From: Chimonanthus salicifolius
Taxonomy: Eukaryota > Streptophyta > Magnoliopsida > Laurales > Calycanthaceae
Direction: 5' to 3'
Length of the DNA: 64,000 nucleotides
Assembly: GCA_013350335.1 (NCBI GenBank)
Contig: CM023535.1
Span: 28,755,631-28,819,630 of the forward strand
Below are positions 48,479 to 60,405 of this stretch, piece after piece. Under the pieces are notes generated by a model that was given only the letters and a program-made list of their open reading frames with translations, was not told the DNA's origin and searched no databases. A program made the translations under genes and the position numbers. Position 1 is the first letter of the stretch; each line of letters begins with the position of its first letter.

Positions 48479-49514
48479 AATTTAAACCATGACTTTCCGT
48501 GGCTTTCATTCCTTCAATATATCCAATAACCTTCCATTAAAAATCACCAACAACATCCATTAAAACCGTATGAATTTATTAACCAACTCCCATGGTTTTT
48601 TTCCTCATTAAAAATTCCATACATTTACCATGTCTTCTTTCATGGGGTTCGGTCATGCATTGTGGCCGAACCCTATGGTTCATGGTTCCATTAAAAATAT
48701 CAAAAACCTTTCCCAATCTTCTTCCATGGGGTTCGGCCAAGCACCATGGCCGAACCCTATGGTTCTTTTCTTTTAAAACAATTTATCAAATAAAAATACT
48801 AACCGGTTCCGATTGATTTCTTGCTCTTCCAATCCTTCTCCTTTCTTCTTAATTTTTTCAAACCAAGAACACCTCTTGCTGGCTACCTTCTCTTTGTCTT
48901 TGCTGTGAATGAGAGCTTGAAAGAAAGAGAGAAAGAGTGCGGCTAATGGTGTAAACCGTGTGCCCTCCTTGTTTCTCCTTTTATTACTCCTTCTTAATCC
49001 CAAGTTAGAAGGTGCTTAAGATAATCTTACCCCCTTCATACATTAGCAATTGCCGTGTACCCCTTGTCTTAGATTAGTAATGTTGTGTGCCCTCTTGTAT
49101 TTCTCTCTTTGGAGAGTGCTAATTTTGGATATGATATGCACCCCTCTTACCTTTTTTTTAAGCTTTCGTTGCTCTCAATTTAAGATAGTAATTGCCGACA
49201 GTGGTTTCCCACTTTGGATAGTCCTAAATAAAATATGCCATGCGCATAATCATAGATATGTAATGTCATACACGGCCATGCACAATCTTATTAAATCTTT
49301 AATATCTTCTCAAGATATTGTAGCATATCACATGGATTGCGCATACTATTTAATTCAAGTCCCATTTAATTTTATGAAAACAATTCCAAAATTGTTGGGT
49401 CCTAATTGGGCCAATGACCCAACTCTTTACCCAATTTAAAATCCGTAACTAATATTCACAATTAAATGGGTAATTTTCACACAAATTGATAAATTGAAAA
49501 TCCGGGGTGTTACA

Positions 49515-50052
49515 CATTTGGACTTTGTACACATGGACTTGAACTCTCCTACTTGTTGGACTTTGCCTTACACTCTGGCCTGGCCCACATATGAAATGTG
49601 CATGGATCACTTGAGCTAGGCCTAGTGTATGGCTTGAAACTCAGTGTGGTGGGCTTGGCTTCTGACTCATGGACTTTTGGCCCACGGACTACAAATTTTA
49701 GACTTTTTATCTTCATTGGCCTCTTGATTTGCAGCTTCTCTCTCCAGAATTAAAATAATTAATTCACCACTTAAACCTAAAATTATTGAAATAATCCAGA
49801 CCCTCATAATTAGATACAAATTTATTCAATTTACAATTAAAATCCTGAAAATGATATAAATTAATTATTAAAATTCTGAGTTTTCCATTTTAGCACAGAT
49901 TTCTACATTTATCCCATGTTTTTGACTGATTTTTTGCAGTTTATATTTTTATCTACAAAACTAACAAAAAATATTAAATGCACATAATATATATAAAATT
50001 GAAGGCTGACTGGGCCAATAATTAGGGGTGAAATAGTCATTTTTCAGTACTC
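49515..50052 (-). repeat. Athila-like LTR, second part
   Basis: It resumes at the second CATTT copy and ends about TCATTTTTCAGTACTCGTGA, parallel to the Athila-2 LTR end at 60385-60405. No polypurine tract follows, so this was a solo LTR inside SIRE-D. The exact right end and its target duplication are not clear. Confidence 0.6.
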
Positions 50053-50990
50053 GTGAGTTATCGTTTTCTATCCGTTGGGACTGCATTAAATACTAACGGT
50101 CACATTGCAATGGCACATTTTTAAGTCACGATCCATCGTGGTGCCACGACTCATAGGTGACCAAAAGTTGGGTAAATTTTCTGGTTGCCTATATATTCTT
50201 CGAATGGAGAAAATGGTGAGAACTCTTACACTGGAAAATCCTAAGGCATTCCCAGAGATCCCAACCTCTCTCTATGTACTTCACATAGGTGAATCATTTG
50301 AGAATCTACTCAAAACCTTGATTGAGATTAAAGAGAAAAAAAAAATATAGGATTCAACTTACAAGTCCATAATCTTAGAACCTCTTCCCAAACTTGGGGT
50401 TACTCATACATTGGCATATCTTCGTCCTCAAGGACGTCAAGTTGAGAGAACTCTTTAAGAAGCACAACATCTACAAGTGAGCTACAAAAGGCAAGTGCTT
50501 CTTCTTTTGTTTATTTCAAAGATCATATTGTGAAGTGGATTAAAGCAAGGTACTTGGACCACTATAAAAAATAAAGGGATAAGGAAGTAGATCGGGGTAT
50601 GTCGAACCTTTCAAATCTAGGATTCGAGATGGATGAAAGTCCCACTCTATTCGTGAGGGCGTAATTCCCCTCATAGTGAATTTGGGACAACCCAAGAGTG
50701 GGTGAGTCCAATACTGGATATAGGACGGATTTACTCCAAACTACTATAAATCGGGTGTTTGGGTTGTTTGTGTGATTGCCCTATTATTTGTGCACTCTTA
50801 CTATCACACAACACATCTTCTTGATTAATTTGTTAATTATGCTACATATCATTTTAATTAATTAAAAATTTTGTGAAGACCAGTAAAATTGGGATTGTCC
50901 TATTCAACCCACCCCCCCCCCCCCCCCCCCTCCCCCTCTCTCCCTCCCTCCCTCCCTCTAAGACAATCATATTCTAGCAATCGAGAACTT
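50053..50990 (+). repeat. SIRE-D 5' LTR, second part
   Basis: It continues the LTR with CCGTTGG, TGCATTAAAT and AACGGTC, the same order as in the SIRE-A LTR (19145-19175), and another CACGATCCATCGTG palindrome (50128). CTACTATAAATCGGG (about 50742) resembles the promoter-proximal block of such LTRs. It ends after the C-rich tract, shortly before the primer site. Confidence 0.68.
50909..50960. repeat. Poly-C and (TCCC)n simple repeat
   Basis: A run of about 20 C is followed by CCCTC and TCCC repeats close to the LTR end. SIRE-A has a shorter C tract in the same place (23218-23228). Confidence 0.95.
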
Positions 50991-50993
50991 TCA

Positions 50994-51012
50994 ATTGGTA
51001 TCAAAGACTCGT
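50994..51012 (+). promoter_or_regulatory. SIRE-D primer binding site (degenerate)
   Basis: TTGGTATCAAAGACTCGT starts at 50995. It matches the initiator-tRNA-Met type site TGGTATCAGAGC with changes in the second half. Confidence 0.7.
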
Positions 51013-51746
51013 GCTCTTCATAAGGATTTAACCATCCGAGTTGATCCAAGTACTAGAACCGTGACTATGGGCAAAGATCTATGCATCTCCATATCATCAT
51101 TCTTTGGTGGCTTTAAATGTACTTCATTGAAAATAAAAATGAAGAGCCTTATAGATTCAGCAGATGGAGCTAGTTGTGATTTAGTCAAAAGAGGAAGAAC
51201 TATTTTTATTGAAAAAAATTCTCTCTCTATGGAAAATTCTACCTCCTCTAGTTCAATGGATAGCTCCACCGCTTGCAACCCAATGGAACATGAGCCTCTT
51301 GACTCCAATGACATTGAAAAGAGATTACATTTTGAAATTGTTTCAGAAATGAAGAATAAAAAAAGAGGTGAAAATTTAAAATGTTTCATTGCCTCCATTG
51401 TTCATAACCAAGAAGAATCCTCAAGTGAAGAAGAGGACGATGATCTTCAAGAATCCTAAGATGCCTTGTACTTAGAGAGTATAAGATTGGCTAAGGACCT
51501 TCATAAGGTGAAAATTGAGAATGCCAAACTCTCTAACCATCTTCAAAGTGTGAATGCTGAAAATGACCTTCTATCATTAAATTTGAAATTTTCAAAGGAT
51601 GAAATCATGAAATTTAGAGAATTTGAATAAGTGCTTCAAGAAACTTTAAAAGCTTATGAGAATGATATTTTAAAGCTAAAAGAAGTTGGAAAATGTCTTT
51701 GTGATGAAAATTTGAAGTTGGGATTGAAATTCTGTAACTATACTAA
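51013..51746 (+). pseudogene. SIRE-D gag, first part
   Basis: Two open stretches (to 51459 and 51631-51746) encode a charged protein with a serine-rich section (SSSSMDSST), an acidic cluster EESSSEEEDDDLQES and a coiled-coil-like region (LHKVKIENAKLSNHLQSVNAE). This is typical of the C-terminal half of SIRE gag. The capsid-like part expected further upstream is not seen, so gag is shortened. Stops at 51457 (TAA, likely CAA) and about 51628 interrupt it. It is broken near 51747 by an inverted LTR. Confidence 0.72.
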
Positions 51747-51773
51747 TGCACGACCTAGAAAGAGAGGGGGGGT

Positions 51774-54276
51774 GAATAGGTCTAATTTCGAAATTCTATC
51801 CCTTTCTAACAATTCTTTTTAAAACAATGCTTAAATGTATTAGATATGAAAATGAACTGATTTTAGATCCTTTCCAATTAAACACGTGTAATAAAATATG
51901 GCTGGTTCAAATTGTGTACAAGTGACCGAACCTTAATCAAACCATTCAAGCAAATGATCAAGCTCCATACATGCACAAAGATTTTATAGTGGTTCGGTTT
52001 TCAATTAACTTACGTCCACTGTTAGACTTCCCAACTCTAGGGTCGTCCCAATATACTATGTATGAGCTTCATACCCAGATAGTACAACCTTGTATTTTTA
52101 TAGAGGTTAGACCCAAATGGTCTAATCCGAGATGCCTAATTTTTTTGGGTGGTTCGAACACAATATTCTATTCCACCTTGCAAGTGATATCAAATAAAAG
52201 AAAAGAAAGGACACTTGTGCTGGACCTTAACAATCTTCAAATGAGTGTTCTTCTTTGCTTGATGTCTCTGCGCCTCTTCCTTCAGATCAGGTCCATCAGT
52301 GTTAAATATTGGCACAACGGAATAAGGGTATTAGAACAATGGTGTGTCTATTATTTGGTCCTAGGTAAACACCCTCAACTTCATCAGACATAAAGATTGA
52401 ATAGGTCTGATTTCGAAATTCTATCCCTTTTTAACAATTCTTTTTAAAACAAAGCTTAAATGTATGAGATATGAAAATGAACTGATTTTAGATCCTTTCC
52501 AATTAAACACTTGTAATAAAATATGGCTAGTTCAAATTGTGTGCAAGTGACCGAACCTTAATCAAACCATTCAAGCAAATGATCAAGCACCATACATGCA
52601 CAAAGATTTTATAGTGGTTCGGTTTTCAATTAACCTACGTCCACTGTTAGACTTCCCAACTCTAGGGTCGTCCCAATATACTATGTATGAGCTTCATACC
52701 CAGATAGTACAACCTAGTATTTTTTATAGAGGTTAGACCCAAATGGTCTAATCCGAGATGCCTAATTTTTTTGGGTGGTTCGAACACAATATTCTATTCC
52801 ACCTTGCAAGTGATATCAAATAAAAGAAAATAAAGAACACTTGTGTTGGACCTTAACAATCTTCAAATGAGTGTTCTTCTTTGCTTGATGTCTCTGCGCC
52901 TCTTCCTTCAGATCAGGTCCATCAGTGTTGAATATTGGCACAACGGAATAAGGGTATTAGAACAATGGTGTGTCTATTATTTGGTCCTAGGTAAACACCC
53001 TCAACTTCATCAGACATAAAGATTGAATAGGTCTGGTTTCGAAATTCTATCCCTTTTTAACAATTCTTTTTAAAACAAAGCTTAAATGTATGAGATATGA
53101 AAATGAACTGATTTTAGATCCTTTCCAATTAAACACTTGTAATAAAATATGGCTGGTTGAAATTGTGTGCAAGTGACCGAACCTTAATCAAACCATTCAA
53201 GGAAATGATCAAGCACCATACATGCACAAAGATTTTATAGTGGTTTGGTTTTCAATTAACCTACGTCCACTGTTAGACTTCCCAACTCTAGGGTCGTCCC
53301 AATATACTATGTATGAGCTTCATACCCAGATAGTACAACCTAGTATTTTTTATAGAGGTTAGACCCAAATGGTCTAATCCTAGATGCCTAATTTTTTTGG
53401 GTGGTTCGAACACAATATTCTATTCCACCTTGCAAGTGATATCAAATAAAAGAAAAGAAAGAACACTTGTGTTGGACCTTAAAAGTCTTCAAATGAGTGT
53501 TCTTCTTTGCTTGATGTCTCTGCGCCTCTTCCTTCAGATCAGGTCCATCAGTGTTGAATATTGGCACAACAGAATAAGGGTATTAGAACAATGGTGTGTC
53601 TATTATTTGGTCCTAGGTAAACACCCTCAACTTCATCAGACATAAAGATTGAATAGGTCTGATTTCGAAATTCTATCCCTTTCTAACAATTATTTTTAAA
53701 ACAATGCTTAAATGTATGAGATATGAAAATGAACTGATTTTAGATCCTTTCCAATTAAACACGTGTAATAAAATATGGTTGGTTCAAATTGTGTGCAAAT
53801 GACCGAACCTTAATCAAACCATTCAAGCAAATGATCAAGCACCATACATGTACAAAGATTTTATAATGGTTTGGTTTTCAATTAACCTACGTCCACTGTT
53901 AGACTTCCCAACTCTAGGGTCGTCCCAATATACTATGTATGAGCTTCATACCCAGATAGTACAACCTAGTTTTTTTTGTAGAGGTTCGACCCAAATGGTC
54001 TAATCTTCGACGCCTAATTTTTTTGGGTGGTTCGAACACAATGTTCTATTCCACCTTGCAAATGATATCAAATAAAAGAAAAGAAAGGACACTTGTGTTG
54101 GACCTTAACAATCTTCAAATGAGTGTTCTTCTTTGCTTGATGTCTCTGCACCTCTTCCTTCAGATCAGGTCTATCAATGTTGAATATTGGCCCAACGGAA
54201 TAAGGGTATTAAAACAATGGTGTGTCTATTATTTGGTCCTAGGTAAACACCGTCAACTTCATCAGACATAAAGATT
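51774..54276. repeat. Four tandem copies of a 626-bp unit
   Basis: Units begin with GAATAGGTCT near 51774, 52399, 53025 and 53651 and the last ends at 54276. Each contains, on the minus strand, GTGGACGTAGGTTAATTG and CCGAACCACTATAAAATC, the block usually near the transcription start of SIRE LTRs. The predicted 80-140-residue ORFs on the plus strand recur only because the unit repeats. Confidence 0.93.
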
Positions 54277-54640
54277 GAATACCCAAACATATCCTCGTTA
54301 GAGGATGATGAAGAAGGAGTGACAAGGGTCTGGAAAGCTCTCTGGTCTTTGTTCTCGTTTTTCAAAAGTCCAGAACCTGATTTTAGTTTAGTCAGCCGAG
54401 AATATATAAGACTGTTATACAACAGTCAAGTCTTGAGGCCCCTAGATTTCCTTCAAGGACTCGAATCTGTATACAGCTGATTGGATTCTCAGATTTCAAC
54501 CTTTTCCCTTTTGATATTCAGTCAATGTCTAGCTCTTTAATTTGCCACCTGTCCATGATTGACAATGAACATGTTTAACCAATGAATAAGGAGATGATAC
54601 TATGATTTTTCTATGATCTTTTGCGATCAGGAGGAGCCTC

Positions 54641-54663
54641 TTTTTTTTTTTTTTTTTTTTTTT
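54641..54663. repeat. Poly-T tract
   Basis: A run of about 23 T in the solo SIRE-type LTR (54641-54663). It is a simple repeat. Confidence 0.95.
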
Positions 54664-55334
54664 CAAATTTTCAATCGCAAAGAGACTTTCCTTTTTCCAC
54701 AGATTTTTTTTTCGAAATAAAAAGTCTTCTAGAATTTTCCAAATATACATGTTGATTTGTCAATCACAAGGTCTTATCCTTTGATTTGAGAAGCCTTTCC
54801 AAATATTTAGAAGATACCCACACACATGGCTTGGCTCCAAAAGATTTGATCAACAGTATGAGCTGGCAAACAGTTTTTCCAACTACATTTTTCCATAAAA
54901 ATCCCAATTAGAATAAGACTTAGAATTTTTCGAAATTAGGAGGAGCCTTTCCAAATGTTTATATTTATCTTACCAATTCTTATAAGATACTTGGTCAAAG
55001 GACACTTGGCTTGTGGTCCTACGCTGAATTACAGCTATCAAAATTTTCACTCAGCTAAGGACAACTTTTGAGGCCTCGACGGAATGCTTGAGGCCTCGAG
55101 ACTGGAAGTCAACCATTTTCCAATTTTCTAGATTGTTAACCATTGACTTCTAAGGTATTTAGGCTTAGCCTAAGGTCTATTAAGGTTCACTTACCTGTGT
55201 GCCAGCAACAAATTCGGTGTAGAGCCTTCAACACACAGTAAATCTTCCGACATCTTCAAATTCTTCCAAGGCAAGGTCCTAGTGAGTCACGTAATTGACA
55301 ATATGGGTGACTCGGACAAGCTGGGGCACTAATA

Positions 55335-55871
55335 GGGATTAGATTTAAAAAGTCATAAGAAATCTCACGACATTGTTATCCAAGGTGAACTAAAACTGGA
55401 AAAACCTATTTCGAGTAAACCTCAAGGTGTTAATGGCCACACCACACACTCTTCAAATATAAATTGTTTTTATTGTGATATAACCGGGCACTTCAAACAT
55501 GAGTGCAAAACAAGAAAGGTGCAGGTTGAAAAATAGGTAGCTAAGGTTCTTTCTCAAAATGCAAAGAAGAGAATGAGACGATTGGAAATTCACATCTTGC
55601 AAAGAAGAATAAGGTAAATCATTTTAATTATGTGAATTTTCCTAGGAAACACAAAGCACCTCACCACTTGCATCATCCCTACAATGGAAAATCTAATAGG
55701 GATAAGTCAAGACCTCCTCATACCATGGATAGGAACATCATAATGAGGGTCTTGTCTCAATCCTCTGGACTTGGGCCAAATGTTAGAAATGGAAAAATAA
55801 AAAAGCCAAAATTCCAAGGATTTGAGAGGAAATGTTCGGATCAAAATTTCAAATGGATCCCTATAGAATAG
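55335..55871 (+). pseudogene. SIRE-D gag, second part with CCHC zinc knuckle
   Basis: The frame reads SHKKSHDIVIQGELKLEKP, then a knuckle CFYCDITGHFKHEC (C-x2-C-x4-H-x4-C, from 55464), which binds element RNA in gag proteins. A stop at about 55537 and a frameshift near 55610 follow. The terminal open part (55632-55871) is basic and histidine-rich and ends FKWIPIE. It continues 51013-51746 across the inverted LTR. Confidence 0.78.
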
Positions 55872-57087
55872 GACCTTGCTCATGTCCTACATTGGTCTAA
55901 GACTTGTACATCATTGGAGTATGTCTAGACCAAGTGTAGTTGAACTCAATCTTCATTCAAGTGAGTTCAAATAGATTTTGAGCTGTGGAATGGCACATTG
56001 ATTCAAGCAAGCCTTGATTATACCTTTTCCAGGCTATAGGATATATTATGCTTGAAGAGTCACATAGTTTTGGATTGTAGATTCCATGTCCTACTGTGTT
56101 TCATCAGATGTGTTAATGTGTGCCAAAGTGAGTAACACATTTGAAACATGTTTTGGAATCTTAGTGTGTATCTTGCTTTCATTCCATGTGATAATTGGTA
56201 TATGTTTTGTGGATTGAATTTGTGTGAGATATGTGTGTGGCATATATGTTCTTTTTGGTAAAATCATATTTATCATATGCCACGGGTTTTAAAATCAGAA
56301 GGGTGATTTCAAAATGGACTTAGAAAGAAAAAAAATATTTTGTCATGGCGACACATCGCCATTCAACGATGGATCGGCGAGGCGACCGATCGTCGATGAT
56401 GATGTACCATTTGTGAACAAAAGGTTAAAGTTAAAAACCCTTCTTTTGACTTTCTACTTCATTCGATGATTCTAACAAGTATATTTTTTGGAATGTTTAG
56501 TTACATGTGGGCTTGCACTTAGAATATGTCTTGATTCATCTTATTCCTTGTTCTCAATTATGTGTATAATTTTGGAATGATTGAACTTTGTGTATTGCCT
56601 CATGTATTGCTTATGTATGTGAATGCACTGTAAGTTTCCATTTCCGTACTTAAAATTTGTAGTATCTTAGTTGGGAGATGACCTTGCGCACATACATAGT
56701 GTTGTTTCATTCCATGTTCTCAATTTGTGAATCTCATGTGAAATGAACTTTGCTCATGCTTGTGAATGGTATTGATGATCCAAATGTGATCAAATATTCA
56801 AAATGGTAATCCATTCATACACCATTCAAAAAATTTAGAACTTCAATAGAATATAGAATGACATAGTGAGGGGAGCATATGTTATTTGCTCCAAAGATAA
56901 AATACTAGAATCCATGACCATACACCCAAAGCAAAACAAACTCAAAAATTATGGTAAGACTACTTGATATTTGAAAAAAAGGCTTTGATAGCCATGGATT
57001 AAATGTTCTGAAAAAAAAGGCTTTGATATCTCAGTATCCAAATTTAATCAGCCTCATAGTGTGAGGCTTGAAACCACATCAAAATTC
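55872..57087. other. Unassigned DNA after SIRE-D gag
   Basis: No long ORF. A cluster of GGCGACACATCG, ACGATGGATCGG and CCGATCGTCG (56345-56405) resembles the CGATC/ATCGTG palindromes of the SIRE-D LTR, so part may be another LTR fragment. A doubled AAAAAAAGGCTTTGATA word is near 56975 and 57012. Confidence 0.4.
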
Positions 57088-57160
57088 AACTTGGATCCTG
57101 GATGCACAAACCACATCTTTATCCAAATGTGTACATCCGAATTTGCATCTAAAACTACCT
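57088..57160 (+). pseudogene. Scrap of copia protease (SIRE-D)
   Basis: NLDPGCTNHI corresponds to the copia protease active-site motif DSGCTNHM, with the serine changed. Nothing further of pol is readable, so the element is broken off here. Confidence 0.6.
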
Positions 57161-58107
57161 AATGATCCATTTTTGTTTTCTTTACTTTTTTGTTAACTTT
57201 TATACTATGTTAATCGTACTGCGTGCATATCCTCAGTTTGGATTCAGAGTGAGTGTGAGATATCCCAGAGTTTCAAAAATACGAAATTTCAAACTGAGCC
57301 TATTAGATATGATCTGACCATTAGTTGTTTTGAATAAAAATATCAGATCATTAGTTCTAATTGTTCATTTTAATCATGTTTTTTTTTTCTTTTAGTGGGT
57401 CCACTGCATTATAGTGTTGATGAATGGTGGATCCTGCTTTTATCAGTGGTAGATTGAACATATGATTCCAAATAAATGCTTCCCTCTTTCTGATCTAGCA
57501 CAATACCCTATACTACATTCCTGTATATTTTTAATCATTGAAAATGATGACTGTCTTGCCCCCTTACACAGTTTCACCTTGATACTGTGTTTGAAAATTT
57601 ATGGGGAACTTTGTGGAGAATGGGATATGCAGAATAAGATGTGGAGAATGGCCTTAAAAGGTAATTAGATAGCCACATGATTTGATAAGATATGTAGGTG
57701 ACCACACCAATAGAATATATCTAAAATTTCCACTCATTTGATCGTCACCATATGAAATTGATTTTTCATGGCCCAATAGATGAGGTTGGATGATTTCATG
57801 TGAATGAAACTACATCCACACCCTATATCCTTATTGTCCTTTACAAATTCCAGCCAATCATGTGTTCCATTGATCACTTGTTAGCGCCATTGTTCTTATC
57901 CATTTTCCTTAGGGCCATTCTCTCTATGGGTGCTGAAAATTTATCCTCAAGAGATTCTTAAAATCATTTCTGAAATTAGTATCTACAATCGTTGTTGTTA
58001 AATTTGTCTTTATGTATTCATTTTGTCTATGATATATTCTAAATGTCATTATGTATTGTATGTATTGCTTAATCCATGCTTCGAATTTGGTAATGGAGGA
58101 CCATTAC
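57161..58107. other. Unassigned AT-rich DNA
   Basis: No recognised element or supported gene. A 68-codon ORF (57462-57668) has no recognisable domain and is not annotated. Confidence 0.45.
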
Positions 58108-60405
58108 TGTTGTGCAAATTTTAAATTTATAACTTGCAAGCGCACGAACCATTTAGATAGTATAGCGATTAAGTGCGAGGTCGAACCAATCGAAACTTAG
58201 GAAAATATATCCATGAAAATACACCATTGAATTGCGTATTTTAAGAACTTTGAGAAATATGGAGAAAAATCATAAATATGGAGTTATTTATCTAATCTAT
58301 GAACTTTAGTTTTAATTTAGAAACATTCTAGATTTAAACATAGAATCTAACAATTAAAACTAATTTTAATCAAGATGGTGGCATTAATATAAAAATATAA
58401 ACAATCTCAATCTAATTTAAAATACAAAATTAAGATGCAATTAAATTATTTTCAACCTAGTTCATCAATTTCAAGAGTCTTTTTGGATTTATAAACAAAA
58501 TAAAATTAAAGACACCTAAATTACCTATGTACATATTTACAATGGAACTGACTCAAAGAATCAAGAAGGCATTATTTTCCATATTTTAAAAATAAAACAA
58601 AGGCCTAGAATACGGAGCTCATGTAAATTACAAATCATGCATTCAAATTTTTCATTGATAAATATTCTATGAATTAAATTCATGGATTTCATTAAATTAA
58701 AAATCTCAAATTAAACCTTAGAATGAATAGAATTTAAACTTTATCTCCAAATCTAAAATATTTCATCGCACTCTTAAAATAAGACCTTAGATCGAAGAAG
58801 GAAGTCTATTCAATCTAAATTTTCATCACATTTAATCTGAAATAATTAAAATAAATCCACGCATAAACTTAATTAAAGAATAAAAATAAAATAAAATAAT
58901 CATCATACATAAATTGAATAATTGGAAAACCATAGACTAAATATTTCATCACACCTCAATTTTATTAATAAAACATGAAATTAAATTACAAACCAATGGA
59001 ATTGAAATTAAAGGATAAGAAAATACAACACCACAAATTAAAAATACCAACCTTAAGAACTCAATGAAAATCTCCCAAAATCTTCTTTTTAATTCCTCCA
59101 ATTCTTTGCACAACCCTTAATTCCTTAGCCCAGTTCGATTGTTTCTGTAGCCGAAACATTGTATTTATAATGAAACAAAGGGATGAAATAACCAAGAAGT
59201 GGCCCCCGTCGGTTAGACTGTACACGGCAACTTCTTGTCACTCCCTTTATTTTCTCCTTCTTATTATTGTCATCTCGGTACCTGCTTCTCTTTCTATTTT
59301 TTCCTCTGTTCTTTTCTCTCTATTTTCAGCCAGCCATCCTTCTATTCTCAGTTATAGCCATCAGCCAACAACTTCTTCATACGAACAGCAGCGTCCCTTT
59401 CATTCTTTTTTTTTCTTCTTCTTTATTTCTATTCTCTGTTGGTTGCTCTACTGGTTTTTTTTCTTTTTACTCTCTCTGGTTTTCACACCTGCACCCTCCA
59501 CTTTGGTCTCTGTTTTGCTCTGCCGTGAAAACTGATATGGACGTTGTATTCTCCTGGCATATGCAGATTTGCAACAATGGTTACTGCTCTTCAAATGTTG
59601 CTGCTAATTTTCATTCATTTTCTTTCCATTTACTACTACCTTTCTGCTCTTGTATTCAGCATTGTTTTGCACCCAGATGCTACACATTTGTTGCTGTATT
59701 TTATTTTTCTTCAGGCGGTGATTTCCTTTTCTTACAGCTGATGCTTTCTTTTTTTTTCTTTCTATTCTGTACCATCTCAATGGAGTTTCCATGATAGCTG
59801 CACCATCTCTCTTTTACTGCTATATGACTTTACTTTTACTGATTTTCACATCTTCCTTTTGTTTGCTAAAGTCACCACCTGGTTGCTAAACAACCTAAGG
59901 CATTGTTGTATGTAATGTCTTAGCTGATCAGTTAAACATGTGTTGTTCCTGGCTGCCACTTGCTGTACAAAAGTCCTCTCTTCTTCTTTGCTATACAAAG
60001 GTCACCAACCGACTTGTGATCCACTGTTTGAGACCTGCTGGTTGTTTGGTCTTTGATTCAGCAACAACCTCTTGGTTGCAGTTTTTTTTTATCTCATCTC
60101 CTTTCCAATTTGTTTCAATCTTCGTCTGTTGTAACTTCACAAAAATCATGACTGCAAGATCTGTTTCCAATTGCAGAATTGTCGTCAATTAGACTTTGAA
60201 TGGGACTCGATGCATGCACAACAATTAACCAACCTGACAAGACATAAAAATACACTTAATTGGATAAAATTAATTAATATAATATATTAACAAATATAAT
60301 TTTAGAATATATAATATATTAAAATAATAATATAAAATAAACAAAATTTGAGAACTAACTAATCCAATATTAAAGGGTAAAATTATCATTTTTCAGTGTT
60401 TATCA
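58108..60405 (-). repeat. Athila-like 3' LTR
   Basis: On the minus strand it begins TGATAAACACTG at 60405, directly after the polypurine tract, and ends ...TTGCACAACA at 58108. The segment CTTGCAAGCGCACGAACC (58133 on) matches the start of the Athila-like LTR at 24660. A T/C-rich part (59200-59800) gives spurious ORFs. Confidence 0.8.

Larger units (their letters stand above)
26430..49514 (-). mobile_element. Tekay-2: 23-kb Ty3/gypsy chromovirus with nested insertions
   Basis: The element runs from TGTAACGTCCCGCCC to GGGGTGTTACA on the plus strand, with the perfect target duplication CATTT at 26425-26429 and 49515-49519. Order on the minus strand: 5' LTR (49514-40765), primer site, leader, gag, protease scrap, RT, RNase H, integrase with a chromodomain-like end, polypurine tract, and 3' LTR (32780-26430). 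This order, the long LTRs and the integrase C-terminus indicate a Tekay/Del-like chromovirus. It holds two or three solo LTRs and one LINE. Confidence 0.93.
40765..49514 (-). repeat. Tekay-2 5' LTR (with LINE and nested LTR insertions)
   Basis: LTR sequence matching the 3' LTR occupies 40765-41428, 43762-45170 and 48479-49514. The block equivalent to 31514-31743 of the partner is missing. The hairpin at 44400 has lost its right arm relative to 27738. The GGGCGTT hairpin is at 41251-41271. Confidence 0.88.
51747..55334 (-). mobile_element. Inverted SIRE-type solo LTR inside SIRE-D gag
   Basis: Read on the minus strand it starts near TTAGTGCCCCAGC (55334-55322), like the SIRE-D LTR start, and ends at ACCCCCCCTCTC...GGTCGTGCA (51747). 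The flanks share CTAAT (51743-51747 and 55329-55333), a possible target duplication, but the exact ends are ambiguous by a few bases. It contains four tandem 626-bp units and a poly-T tract. Gag sequence continues on both sides. Confidence 0.75.

Noticed and set aside
50105..50350. 81-codon ORF in the SIRE-D LTR
   Set aside because: It falls in an LTR and has no recognisable motif.
51971..54271. Three related ORFs of 82 to 140 codons
   Set aside because: They recur because of the 626-bp tandem repeat inside an LTR, are antisense to LTR transcription, and show no domain.
59170..59794. ORFs of 121 and 175 codons with hydrophobic, membrane-like sequence
   Set aside because: They lie in a T/C-rich part of the Athila-like LTR. 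Low complexity makes long phenylalanine, leucine and serine runs, and there is no recognisable domain.
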